A DNA stretch of 64,000 nt from Selaginella tamariscina (GCA_003024785.1 PUQB01000081.1:62001-126000); one strand, 5' to 3'; counted from the first letter of the stretch, positions 37,093-49,299 are shown. Translations and numbers: made by a program. Notes: a model not told the origin generated them from the sequence alone.

Positions 37093-40000
37093 TTAAGCTT
37101 CAGAAAACATACATTCCCTTGCAGTTTTGTTAATCGTGACTTTATCAACGCTTCTTGACATCCACCCATATCGAATGGATTTAACATTTATAAAACATGC
37201 TGGGTCTTTTTGATTGGGAGACCATGTTTTCTCTAGGCATCCATTATATCTTTCGCTCTCCTTCTCGTGTCGCCTTTTTTGTGGTTTGAACCATGCAACC
37301 TTAACAATACTATTTTTTGTGATTACTTCAGGTGTGTCGATAATTTGACCCATCCAAATAGGCTGATTATATGACGCATCTGGAGTAATGAGAACCATCA
37401 TTAGTTTTTGAAGATCCTTGCAGCAATCAAAGTATGCTTTAGGTTTTTGGTTCCTTTGTCCAACAAAGTGTGGGGTTTGCACTTCCACATCACTACTGGC
37501 TTCTATGTCGTCTATGCTCAGTGATGTCATTTCAATCTCCTCTCGCCACCTTGTTTTAGGCCAGAAAGGGTGTTGCAATTCTGTACTTGTGACAGTAGGC
37601 CCTTCCAACTCTCGAACAACAGTCTCCCAATAGTTGACCACATGCTTATATAGTTCTGAGTAACCAGTTGCCTTATCAGAATTCTTTGGCATCGATTTTT
37701 GAACCCATGCCACATATTTTTTGATGCCATCAATAATAACCTCTTGTTCCTTGAGCTGGGCACTCAATGGAATAGGGTCTGGTTGTCCTTCTGGGAGAAG
37801 TGGCTTTCCATCCTCTCCACTTTTGAAGAGCATTAAGCCCTCTTTCGGTAACCACTCCTGCTCTGATGGCCGTAACTTGTACTGCATAATAGGTATACCA
37901 TCTCGTATGGAGAAAAAGAATTGTAGCGGCACAAGGTGACCAACTAAAGAATCACTCCCTTCTTTTATATACTCCTTGAGAAATTTTTTGAAGTCTGGCA
38001 CCTCAGTCACAAGCAAAGCACAACTTTTTTTGGAGATGCAATTTTCAAAAAGATTCATCATATGCGGTAAGGTAAGTGCACTTGTCCTTTTTGTAGAGTT
38101 GGAGACCTTGCTGAAGAACGCATCAATATCTTCATGAGTGTGACCAACCATAAGGAAACTGAGCGTGATTGTTTCAAACACACCTTTGGCAACAAGCATT
38201 GACAAGTATGCTAGCACATATCTAGAAAATAAAAGTAAGTATGAGCTTGAGAAACCCTTAAGTAAAATGATTTACCTATTTTTGTTCTCGCCTGCACAAT
38301 TATCCATCTGTAAAAGCAAATGACGAGGAAGCTTATTTGATGTTGAGGACACATGTACACTATTTGAGCTAGATCCCTCCACTGAACCAGAACTCTCAAC
38401 AGGGCCATCTGTTTTTGTGCAGGCTGTTGACAATGCCTCTCATATTCCCAAGTAGCCTCAAGTGCAGACGTGTTCATGAGAGCATTATGTAAAGGTTGAA
38501 GGTGTTGTTTCTTCACTTTGAGATCACTGATAGGACTTGTCTGTGAGTGGGCTTCAAGGTTTCTGAAACACATGGCTAACGACCCAATAGTGAAATTGGA
38601 GTCGCTAGACCAATGTGGAAGTGAAAAGTGTCCATATGACTCACAACCGTGTCCATGTGTTAGCACACCTGTCAATGAAATCGGAAGTTTCATGACATTT
38701 CCAAGGCACTTTGGTGTTGCAAAGAGCTTTGGAATGCTGGTCTTTGAATGATCCATCTTGTCATGGATCAAGCACAGGTACTCTGATGGGCGTGACACAG
38801 AAAGCATGCGGTGTGCATAGTACTGAGACCGGCAAGTTTGTTGTGCAATCATGTGGGCCTCCATCTTCTTTTGAATGGCAGTGATCTCCACCAAGGTTTT
38901 TGCACAAGCCTCTGCAGCCTTCAATGATGTACAAGTGTCACACTTGGAAAAGCTAGAGTGTTTTGCAATCTCCACATCCTTAAAATGAGTATTCCATATG
39001 TTGTTGAAGGTACCAGTGCAGATTGCTTGGAGCCCCATCAAACTGAGGCACTTGTTCACATGTTCACACAGCTTCAATTGAGTGTAGATTGAAGGCAAAA
39101 CCTTGAGATTTTCCCTGACCCCTGCATTTGTGGTTCGGCATTTGTGAGGCATCCTGTCTGCATTTGCTTCCACAAAAGCCTTGAGTATCTCTATGGCTGC
39201 CATGATGTGAGAGCGGGTTTTGACCAAGCGAGTGTTCCCATGAACTGAGGTTCGCGCTCCATCTAGCCACTCATCCCTCCGACGGTAGAACGTGGTCTTT
39301 GGGATCCCGTATATACTGTACCAAGCTTTGAAGCAGATGGCCACCTTATTAAATACCATGGATGTACTCTGATAACCTGTGTCCGAGGCCATTCCATCAA
39401 TACACCCAGTTAGTGCAGCATATACAAACTCATGCCTTTGCTTTTGGGTGAGCATACGAAAGACATGTCTACATTGGGTAATTTCATTCCGGTCTGCCAT
39501 CTGACAACACTTCTTCTTGCAACAGTCAATCGTGGAAATGCTCGTAACACTTTCGGAAGATGTAGGATCCATCTTTACCCTCTTGCTGAAACTTGCAGGG
39601 GAAGATCTACAACCCATGAATCGCCTTTTTCTTACAATAGGACCAATGCAAGGAACCTCTTCAAATATGAGTTGTTCTTCCGGGTTGTTATTATTGAAAT
39701 CCAACCCAGAATATGTTGAACCATCTTGCCGTCTTAATTCAGATGTTCGCCACCTCACGAGGGATCCAGGATACAATGTGCCATTAGGTGAAACCTCTGT
39801 CACAACTACACCCACGAAGTCGGACCCTAGTTTCTCTTCTGACACTGCTTCCATTGGATTTATAGCTGTGATGATGCCTCTTCCGACTTCAATCTCACGA
39901 AGAAAGAGAATCACCTCATCCATCACAGCAGGCAAGCCATCATCTGGTAAACTCGTGCTACTATTTGTTTGTGACTCTGCATATTCTGTGTCAGCCTTGA

Positions 40001-40223
40001 CTTCATCCAAATTCCACAATACAGGAGAACCCTCCTCAAATTCCATTCCCAGAACCTCAACATGCTTGTAAATGGTGTTCACCCATACGTACACACAAGA
40101 TCCTTGGGCAATATTGTGACATGATGCATTATTATCTCGAACTTCCACAGTTCCAGTGCCAACTATCTCGTTGTTCCGAAGAAGACATACTTTATCTCCA
40201 GTATTAAACATATTGTCCTGCAC
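37093..40223 (-). CDS. Large DDE-type transposase (two exons, one frameshift)
   Basis: About 1,030 residues. Exon 1 runs 40223-38276, the intron is 38275-38222 (54 bp, GT-AG) and exon 2 is 38221-37093. The start is MQDN or the MFNTG a few codons later. N-terminal ~250 residues: small beta-rich domain (QGSCVYVWVNTIYKHVEVLG), then a Cys cluster (CCKKKCC) and helical region. Catalytic core: LIHDKMDHSKT (first Asp, near 38745), MDNCAGENKN across the intron (second Asp, near 38310) and FLMVGHTHEDIDAFF (acidic third residue, near 38140). This pattern fits DUF7869-like transposase cores; that name is from memory. Near 38430 the frame shifts by one base (EYERHCQQ to CTKTDGPVESS), so the second Asp is reached only after the shift. 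The gene points outward toward the left TIR. Confidence 0.85.
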
Positions 40224-40363
40224 ATAAATAATTGTATTATTTATGATATCTGTTTATGCAATATTTTAAGAAATCTGAATTACGGTTACTTAATAATATG
40301 CATATGCAATAATACATAATTATGTTTAGAGATAATATCTCATGTTTGATTAATACAACTGAT

Positions 40364-40970
40364 GGGCGGGATTAATCCCGCCCACGAATCCCTCCGACGA
40401 GGAACGGTCGGCGGGATTAATCCCGCCGCCGACTCAACCCCTTCGGAGAGAGTCGGCGGGATTAATCCCGCCTTGGACTCCCTCCGACAAGGAAGAGCCG
40501 GCGGGATTAATCCCGCGCCTCTTCCTCCTCGGGGGAGTCCGGCGGGATTAATCCCGCGGCTCTTCCTTGTCGGAGGAGTCCAAGGCGGGATTAATCCCGC
40601 CCACAATTCTTACGACGGGGAATGGGTGGCGGGATTAAACCCGCACATAACTCTCTCCAAAACTATGATTTCAAAGAGATCTCGGGATAAATCCTGTCCC
40701 CAAATCCTTAAAACAGGGATGTGGTGGCGAGATTAATCCCGCCACCCCTTCCCTGCCTCCTAAAATGGTTGGCGGGATTAATCCCGCCGACAACTCTTTT
40801 AATAAATTCTGGTAACTCTTCATCAGTTGAGAAGGTTATCGGCGGGATTAATCCCGCCACTCTTTTTCAGTGGCGGAGAAGCATTGCCCGAGAGATGGTG
40901 GCGGGATTAATCCCGCCACCTCTTCGAAGAGGCGAAAAAGAAATGGCCGGATTAATCCCGCCGCCCCGGT
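40364..40970. repeat. Palindrome array 1 (~13 copies, ~45-bp spacing)
   Basis: The core GGCGGGATTAATCCCGCC recurs with centres near 40371, 40416, 40461, 40506, 40548, 40590, 40634, 40687 (degenerate), 40732, 40777, 40847, 40906 and 40951. Most steps are 42-45 bp. Spacers are GC-rich and partly similar (CTCCGAC-GAGGAA). The array lies about 140 bp upstream of the transposase start, so it is probably part of a promoter or a transposase/host-factor binding region. Confidence 0.95.
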
Positions 40971-40979
40971 TAACCTAGA

Positions 40980-43613
40980 ATATTAAGTTAAAAATTTAAA
41001 CGATAAACTAAAATATATTATAATCCTAATGCATTCCTAAACCCCTAAATTGTAATTTTAAGAGAGAATGTAAGAGAGTGAATCTTTATAAGTATTTTTA
41101 AATTTGTTTATAATACTTACTTGTAAACAGCACTGAAGGCGCCGTGCTTTCCTATAAAGAATAGCACCCAATTTAATCTCGCTCCTGAGATGATCACTAT
41201 GAAGAAAAAAGAAGATCTAAAGAGTGAAAAATACAGAAAAGAAACCCTTGCCGGAGAAAGAACCAGATCTGAATTTGAGTGGGAAATTAAATGCATTTTC
41301 AAATTTACATGTCAGACCGACAATACATATGTCAGAAATTCAAATTTTTTAAAAAGAACAGAAAATAAAATTTAAGATGAGTTGACACAAATATCCGACA
41401 CTCTGACATATATACTCTCCAGTTCCAATGTATTTTAAAATTGCATTTAATGTTATTCAAGTGATTCAAGCTGTTTAATATTACGAAATTTTAGACTATA
41501 TTCTACATTCTTAGTATTCAAGTATATTTATATTATATATATATAAATATATACTTATACAATAAATAAATTGATATATTATTATGTATCATTTAAAATA
41601 TATTCATAGTCTGTTTATTATTATTATTTTCTTAATTACTCGAGTATTTAGTTTTCATTTCCTAGTATCAATGGGATATTCTTTATTATTTTATTAATAT
41701 TTGAAGAATATTCTAATATTAAACCTGATTATCATAATTAAATTAGTCTTGTTCTTAATTATTGCAGTAATTATTCTACATTTGTATATATTAATGGGAT
41801 TTTCTCAATTAATTTGTTATTATTTCAAGAATATTCCTGTGTTAAACCTTATTATCAATATTAAATTAATATTATTATTAAAACTATATATGAAATATTA
41901 GATAAAATGATGTATTATTATGTATAATTTAAAATATGTTCATAGTGTGTATATTAATATCATTTCCTTAATTACTTGAGTAATTAATCTTCTTTATATT
42001 AATGGGATATTCTTTATTATTTTCTTATTATTCCAAGAATATTCCAATATTAAACATGATTATGATAATTAATTTAGTTAATTATTTGAGTACTTAATTT
42101 ACATTTGTATATATTAATGGGATTTTCTCAATTAATTTCTTATTATTTCAAGAATATTTCAATGTTAAACCTTTTTATCAATATTAAATTAATATATATT
42201 ATTAAAACTATATATGGCTATATATTAGATAAAATCATATATTATTATGTATAATTTAAAATATGTTCATAGTGTGTTTATTAATATTATTTTCTTAATT
42301 ATTCGATGTTTGTTTTGCACACATATATAAACACAATCATAAATTTACACACGCATTACAAGAACTTACAAAAACACATATGCACACACATGCACAACCC
42401 TAAACCAAACTGAAGAAATATGTTGCTTCTTTATTGAAAACATCATGTTCAACGCATGTATGATATATGTACTCAATCTGTGTGTATGTAACACATTGAA
42501 TTTACATGTGTAATATTTATATTAAGCTTGTTGGGAGCAAACCCTAAACCCTAAACCCTAAACCCTGTGTATACATGTGTGTACAAAAATAATTTTTCAA
42601 CACTCTCTCTTCACACCATGCATGATCCATCCTAAACCCTAAACCCTAAACCCTAAATGTAACACAATGAATTTACTCATGTAATATGTATGTATGTCTG
42701 TGTGTATACACGTGTGTATGTATATGTGTACTCTGTATGTATATATGTGTACTTTCTGTCTTCTCTCATACATACACACCATGCATGATCCATGTTAATA
42801 TGTACTGTGTCTCTTCTCTCAAACATACACACCATGCATGATCTATAATATGTACTCGGTCTCTCTAATATTGTACTAATATGTATGTATGTCTGTGTGT
42901 ATAATACACACCATGCATGATCCATAATATGTACTGTCTCTCTTCTCTCATATACTATGTATGTATATCTGTGTATAATATGTGTAAGTATATATGTGTA
43001 CTAATATATGCAATGTGTACAAAAATAATTTTTCAACACTCTCTCTTCTCTCATACATACACACCATGCATGATCCATCCTAAATCCAAAACCCTAAACC
43101 CATGTAATATGTATGTATGTCTGTGTGTATACACGTGTGTATGTATATATTATGTGTATTAATATATGCAATGTGTATGTATGTATTGATACACATGAAA
43201 CTTTAACACTCTCATGGACACACACATGTTAAATCCCTGCATGATTTATATTTTTGGGGTGTATGTGATACACCCACGCACACGCACGCGCTAATAATAT
43301 AATGAAAGAATATTCGTTTAGGGCGAATCTATATTTTATTCTTTTTAGGGTTTAAGTATATTCTCAGAAGGAATATTCTATTAGGGTTAATATATATATT
43401 TAATTCCTTTAGGGTTTAGGTATATTCTTAGGGTTTCAAGAGGCGGCGGCTGTGAAATCGGCGGCGGCGGCTGTGCACACAGGTGAGATCTGTGTGTGTG
43501 TGTGTGTGTGTGTATGTATATATGTATAGGAGTGTGCGTATAATTTTATGTGTACCAGTATCTATAAATTTTTTTTATTGATCTATCTCTCCCACACACA
43601 CGCACACTGCTTT

Positions 43614-43644
<31 letters not shown>

Positions 43645-44362
43645 CAATGCATATTAACAAATAGTATACAACACTAGTTTATATATATGCTTATATATTC
43701 ATATGGGTTATATATCTATATACACACATATATATATGTGTGTGTTTATCTGTATAATTTTATTTATTTATTAGTTTTATCTCTCGCACACACACGCACA
43801 CTCCTGTGTATATATATGTGTGTGTGTGTTTGTTTATCTGTATGATTTTATTTGTTTCGCTCACACACGCATACACACAATATACATATACACATATATA
43901 TATACCTATATACATATATACATACATATATTATGTGTACCAGTATATAATTTTTTTTATTGATCTATCTCTCCCACACACACGCACACTGCTTTAATAT
44001 ATATATATATATATATCAATGCATATTAACAAATAGTATACAACACTAGTTTATATATATGCTTATATATTCACAGACTCTCTATATCTATATACACACA
44101 TATATAGTGTGTGTTTATCTGTATAATTTATTTATTTATTAGTTTTATTTCGCACACACATGCACACTCCTGTGTTATATATGTGTGTGTGTGTGTGTTT
44201 GTTTATCTGTATGATTTTATTTGTTTCGCTCACACGCATACACACGATATACATATACACACATATATATACCTATGTACACACATATATTATGTGTACC
44301 AGTACTGTATAATTTTATTTATTTATCTATCTCTTGCACACACACGTACACTCCTATACAAC

Positions 44363-44405
<43 letters not shown>

Positions 44406-44460
44406 TATGTGTGTGTTTTTTTTATAATTTTTTATTTATTAATTTTCTCTCGCACACACG
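40980..44460. other. Gene-poor core of the giant element
   Basis: Very AT-rich to about 42350, then rich in (CA/TG)n, ATGCATGATCCAT repeats and telomere-like repeats, with a small GC-rich patch (GGCGGCGGCTGTG, near 43441). No credible protein frame. 43590-43720 repeats almost exactly at 43940-44060, and 43800-43930 at 44170-44300. Confidence 0.75.
42541..42657. repeat. Interstitial plant telomere repeats
   Basis: Four CCCTAAA-type units at 42541-42566 and four at 42631-42657, with a degenerate set at 43079-43100. All lie inside the transposon core between the two palindrome arrays. Confidence 0.9.
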
Positions 44461-45690
44461 CTAAGCCCCTCGAGCGGCGGGATTAATCCCGCCGCCAAGG
44501 CCCTTCACGCAGGCTATGGGCGGCGAGATTAATCCCGCCGCTCTAGGACAAACCGAAGAGCGGCGGATTAAATCCCGCCGCTCACCCATGCCCTGCGCGG
44601 AATGCGGGGGATTTATCTCGTCGGCAATGGCCTGTCTGAAGGCCCTAATGGCCAGGATTAATCCCGGCGGATTCCGCGCAGGGCATTTACAGGGGATGGG
44701 CGCGGGATTAATCTCGCCGCTCATGAGGCTAACCGAAGAGCCTGCATGAAAGATCCTGCACGGAAAGCTAACTGAAGAGCCTGCATGACATGTCCTGCGC
44801 GTAAGGCGGCGGGATTAATCCCGCCGACCAGGGAATTCACGCTGGACATGAACGGCGGGATTAATCCCGCCCCACGCTCATGCCCTTTGCGGAGGGCGGC
44901 GGGATTAATCCCGCCGCTCAGGCACTTCCGCAGGATATAAGCGGCGGGATTAATCCTGCCCCACCCATTCCTGCTCAAAATGCCGCAGCCAATTATATGT
45001 GTAAGCGCCATTGGCCTGCCTGAAGGGCCTAGGCGGCGGGATTAATCCCGCAAGATTTCGCACAGGGCATTGGCGTTCGGCGGGATTAATCCCGCCGACT
45101 AAGGCCCGAGTGAAGGGCCTGGGAGGCGGGATTAATCCCGCCGACGCCAATTCCCTGCGCGGAATCGGGCGGGATTAATCCCGCCGCCATTGGCCTGCCT
45201 GAAGTGCCTAGGCGGCGGGATTAATCCCGCCCGATTCCGCGCAGGGAATTGGCGTCCGGCGGGATTAATCCCGCCGCATAGGGACCGAGTGAAGGCCCTG
45301 GGCGGCGGGATTAATCCCGCCGAGTCTTCAATGCCTGTTGGAGGAATGAATCCCGCCACCCTTCTTTTTCTCCATTGGTGAGTCGGACCAATCCAAACGT
45401 TTCTGTCTGAGACGTAGAAGGTTTTCAACATACCAATGGAGAGAATTGGGAAGGGTGGGGAAATTCATTTAACCATCCTTACATGGTGGGCGAGATTAAT
45501 CCCGCCTCCTTTCTGGAGTCACTGAAGGGGTGTGAGAAATAAATCCTGCCCAGTTCTCTCTGAGACCGAGAAGGGTGGCAAGATTAATTCCGCACTCCCG
45601 TTCAAGGCCTCCAGAAAGGTGGCGAGATTAATCCCGCCCACTCTTTCAGGAGGCATTGAAGGGGTGGCGAGATTAATCCCGCCGCACCTT
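44461..45690. repeat. Palindrome array 2 (~23 copies, ~45-bp spacing)
   Basis: Same 18-bp palindrome as array 1. Centres step by 43-46 bp (for example 44814, 44860, 44904, 44949, then 45041, 45085, 45131, 45174, 45220, 45264, 45310), with gaps near twice the period (92 bp). Spacers carry their own inverted pieces (CCCTGCGCGGAAT and ATTCCGCGCAGGG). Several cores are altered to GGCGAGATTAATCCCGCC, mainly at the right end. It lies about 340 bp upstream of the ParB-methyltransferase start. Confidence 0.95.
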
Positions 45691-45797
45691 CCATGTGAAT
45701 ATATATGTGTATTAGTATATATAAGTTGCATATCTCATTTTATTTACTTTTATCATCTTATCATAATATTTCGAGTAAAAGCTAGGAATCTATGTAA

Positions 45798-45884
45798 AAC
45801 TGTCCAGAGCTCACATTTGTGGTGGTTCTAAAACGAAATGTTATCTTTCTTTTGCACTAACACAAATGTGAGCTTCGGACAGTT
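45798..45884. other. Long-armed stem-loop, miRNA-precursor-like
   Basis: Arm 45798-45821 (AACTGTCCAGAGCTCACATT...) pairs with arm 45861-45884 with about two mismatches over 24 bases, around a 39-base loop. Arm length and total size suit a plant small-RNA precursor, but a decayed foldback element would look the same. Confidence 0.5.
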
Positions 45885-46025
45885 AATTACGTCTACTTCT
45901 CTCTGTGTATTATTTTTGTATATTCGGGTTTATACAAGTGTGTGTGCGTTTTTATATAATTTATATTATAGTGTATTATTTTGCAGAAGGACGATTTGAT
46001 CAAACAAGGAGATCGAGTCATTAGT

Positions 46026-49000
46026 ATGGAGTCGTCGTCAAATTCTGGGTAAGAATTAAAATAAAATCTGTTATACTCGGATACTTGAACTAATCATTTT
46101 TGTATTCAGATGTGGAATTGAGGTGACATTAAAGACAAGAGCAGGAGAAGAGATGGGCAGGGGGATTCTGGAATCAACTTGGCCATATTTTAAGATAAAT
46201 GGGAAGCGCATTGGAGCAACCATGGCTGCTGTCAAATTAACCTCTGTCACATCTCATGGACAAGCAAAACAATGGAAAGTAGATTCGCTAGTCAAGCACC
46301 CGAAAGCAGGCTGCGAACCCAGATTGGACGATGCTCGACACATATGCCTTGTTCCATCCAATGTCACGTTCTCGGATCCAGAGGTCGTCAGTTACAACAT
46401 TAATTTCGGGTGGTTTTGTCGACTTGTGGATAATGACGTTCACGTGTTCACTAATGATGTTGACCTTGGAGTTCTTCTTCAACTCAACGAAAGCCCATCT
46501 ATGGAGGGGATCCATCTGGATGTCTACTTCGAAATCTTCAGACTCATCGAGTAGGTGTATTGTCAGGAGATATTGCTTCACAATACAGAAAATCAGCAAG
46601 TGGAGCAATCTTCCCTCTTCACATTGAAGAAGAACACAGCGACATCATAATGGAGATTGAGAGGGTGGCTCGGTCTCAGGTTCTCTACAGATCACGTTCA
46701 ATTTGCTTAGGAGCTTTGGGAGCTGGAAGAGTGTACCGAGAACACTAGAACAGCTGCAGTCGGGGATCACACATGTTGATTCGGATCGCAAAAGAAAATC
46801 ATCAATCGTTTTGTCAGCTGCACCTGTGGCATCTCATGCTGCAATAAGTCACAAGGAAATGATGTTGGATGATAAGATTTATCCTTGTAGGGTTAAATAT
46901 TGCAGCGTCAACCCAAACTTCAATTACAGGCCACTCAACCAGGAACGTGTAGCTGAGCTCATGGAGAAGATGAAGGACGACAATTCTTATACCGTTCCAC
47001 ATAATGCTGTTTTGTGTCCATACTATGAAAGAAGGAAGGGCGTGACAAAGTCTGGATCACAACACCAGAACAACTCATGAAGATTCAGACGGAGAATAAA
47101 AATCTATCAAGTACTACATCATTAGTGGCCAGCACACAATAACGGCAGCCCAACGACTTCTCGATGAACACAACAAAGGAACGATGGCAACAAAACTTTC
47201 CGAGCATACCCGTGAGAAGCTGACAAAAAGATCGGCGTTTTTAGCTAAGCCGAATCTCACAATCGAGCAGTACCATAAGTTATCGGCGGAATGGGACGCT
47301 GCCGACACCAACCACTACAACAGCAAAATATGGGAGAAGTTTAAACACACGCGAGCCGTGTGGGAATCTCTTCAGCGACCACAAAGAGCTACCGCAGGGA
47401 ATACACAATCTGCGGAATACCGGGTAAGCAAATTGTTTGGGCGGGATTTATCTCGCCGGTATATTAATCTGTCTTTTTCCTCAGAGAGTTGAAGAAATTG
47501 CAGCAGTTGATTTTGCCCAGGTGGGCGGGAAGGAAACATCCTTTCTGATGATGTTGATTTCTTGCCCCGAAGATAGGATCTTTGCCAAATGGTTGGGGAT
47601 TATGGAATCCTTTTCAAAAGGAACACTGAAGAAGAAGCAGACAAGTGAAGGGGAGCCCTCAGAAAAGTCTGCAAAGAAACCCAGTAAGACGCCGAAGGCT
47701 AAGTCTGTTCAATCTACAAAGGATGTAGACAACGATTTCAAGCTCACATGGTTGAAGCCTTTAAATGGAACAACGATGGAGGAGATGGAAGTCTTGGCTG
47801 ATTTGGTGATCGATGGCAAACTACAAATTAATAACAGCAGCCCAACCTCTCCTTTTCATCTCAAGGCAATGGAGTTGAAGACGGTCAGGCATTTCAAGGA
47901 GTGGTTGGGAATACACTGCCACAAACTGGGTTGGACCTCGACTTCAACATATGAAGAGGTCAGCAAATATTTGCATGTGACGAACGATGATATGCTTGTC
48001 GAATGGGTGAACCAATCGGAAGATCTAGGCAAGAATCTATTGCACGCCAACGCCAAAAAGGAGAACATTGGGATGACGCCTTCTCTTATGGCAGTCCTTC
48101 AGCAGCGGAGAACCGAATTGAACCTTATAAAGGAGGATGCTACGAATCACGACAAGCCCTACAGATGTTTGTTGTTAGATTCGGAGACTTTATGGGGTAA
48201 CATCACTGCTTGTAGGAAACCGTTTCAATTGTTCGTGATGGATCGGCGGGTGTCAAAAAATCTTTCGACAGATAGGGCACTAGAGGATCTGGTGGAGAAA
48301 CTTAGCCGTGCAAGCATATACATAGAAGGTATTTATTATTGAATTCATGCTTGCGCTCTTCACTGATACCTACTTTTTCAGGTATTTATTTCTTGATTCT
48401 TGCTCATGTCACCGATACTTTTGCCTTCGCCTTCGCCAAGAAGAATAGACATCGTTGGACAGGATTTTATATGAACGATGCTAATCCCAAGTGCATTGAT
48501 ACCGTTGTTCACTTGGTTGTTAGGAATGCGCCAAACAATTTCAAGCTTCCAAATGACTGGCCAGGCATCTGTTTGCACTCCAACGGCCCTGAACCTCCAT
48601 CCGATACACCGATAGGTATGAGTGACGTATTCGGCAATGTACGTTATCCAAACATTACAAGTCAAGCGGCACGGAGCATCGTCAACTTGATCAGGGGTCC
48701 TCACAGTGATGCGTGGGTTTTTGACTACTGCACTAGGGGGTCCGTCTTGAAGGAGTGTTACCTTCGGCATACATGTGTGTTTGCCGTTGAAAAGGATAAG
48801 ACCATGGTTGAGGACCTGAACAAGTGGATAGATTGGGTCTCAACTGAGTACCCCAACGAATCCATAAAGGCGTATTTGAGAAAGTTCCCTCCAGATAAGT
48901 GCGATAGCTCTGAAGGTGAATCTGGTTCAATCTCGGAGTCTGAGAACGAACTTCAATCAGATATTAGACCGGAAGTTATCTCGAGGAGTACAGAACATTC

Positions 49001-49127
49001 GCACACTCCAGGACCCATGGAAACATCAATAGAAGATGCAGAAGATCTTGAACCATCTCACAAGCGGCTTAGACCTTCTTCGCCTCACTCAGAAGGTAAT
49101 AGCGAAGAAGAATTGATAATGAATTGA
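46026..49127 (+). CDS. ParB-like domain fused to a permuted amino-methyltransferase-like domain
   Basis: Exons join with GT-AG borders: 46026-46048, 46110-47423, 47485-48328 and 48382-49127. The N-terminal region (IEVTLKTRAGEE...) is unrecognised. A ParB/Srx-like domain follows: CRVKYCSVNPNFNYRPLNQE (near 46890) and YYIISGQHTITAAQRLLDEH (near 47110). A long helical linker and a Lys/Ser-rich segment come next. The C-terminal part has the beta-class methyltransferase order: FQLFVMDRRVSK where DPPY is expected, GIYFLILAHVTDTFAF, a middle region, then NITSQAARSIVNLI and the SAM-site-like DAWVFDYCTRGSVLKE with VFAVEKDK. DPPY reads DRRV, so catalysis is doubtful. Frameshifts lie near 46545, 46740 and 47050-47110. 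The tail is acidic (EGESGSISESENE). ParB-methylase fusions are known from phages; that this is one is my inference. Confidence 0.65.
47439..47459. repeat. Single palindrome of the array type inside an intron
   Basis: GGGCGGGATTTATCTCGCCGG lies in the 61-bp intron 47424-47484 of the ParB-methyltransferase gene, outside both arrays. It is a diverged copy of the 18-bp palindrome. Confidence 0.8.
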
Positions 49128-49299
49128 TAGAGTGATGAATAGTTGTAAATGAGTGTAACATAAGGCATTTTTGTATATTTCTTTTATATTTGTACAGAAA
49201 ATAAATTCTCAAGGATTAATGAAGCTTTTAGTTCAAACATGGGTCACACATTAACAAGGTAAATAATATACCTTGATAATTTTAAGGTCAGCTAATTAT

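Noticed and set aside
37093-40223. KDZ-type transposase
   Set aside because: KDZ elements also carry DNA-modifying cargo, but the core here (DNCAGENKN, GHTHEDID) lacks the KDZ cysteine/histidine signatures.
40340-40978. Overlapping frames on both strands reading GGINPA or AGLIPP repeats
   Set aside because: They are translations of the 18-bp palindrome array, open on both strands because the palindrome reads through in all frames.
43800-44460. Rightward frames of 60-117 codons rich in His, Thr and Tyr
   Set aside because: Translations of CA/TA microsatellites in the element core.
44461-45431. Frames with repeated GLIPPP or GGINPA
   Set aside because: Same palindrome artefact in array 2; no independent coding signal.
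40364-45690. CRISPR array
   Set aside because: Regular spacing and palindromic repeats look similar, but spacers are related to each other, there are no cas genes, and the setting is a eukaryotic transposon.
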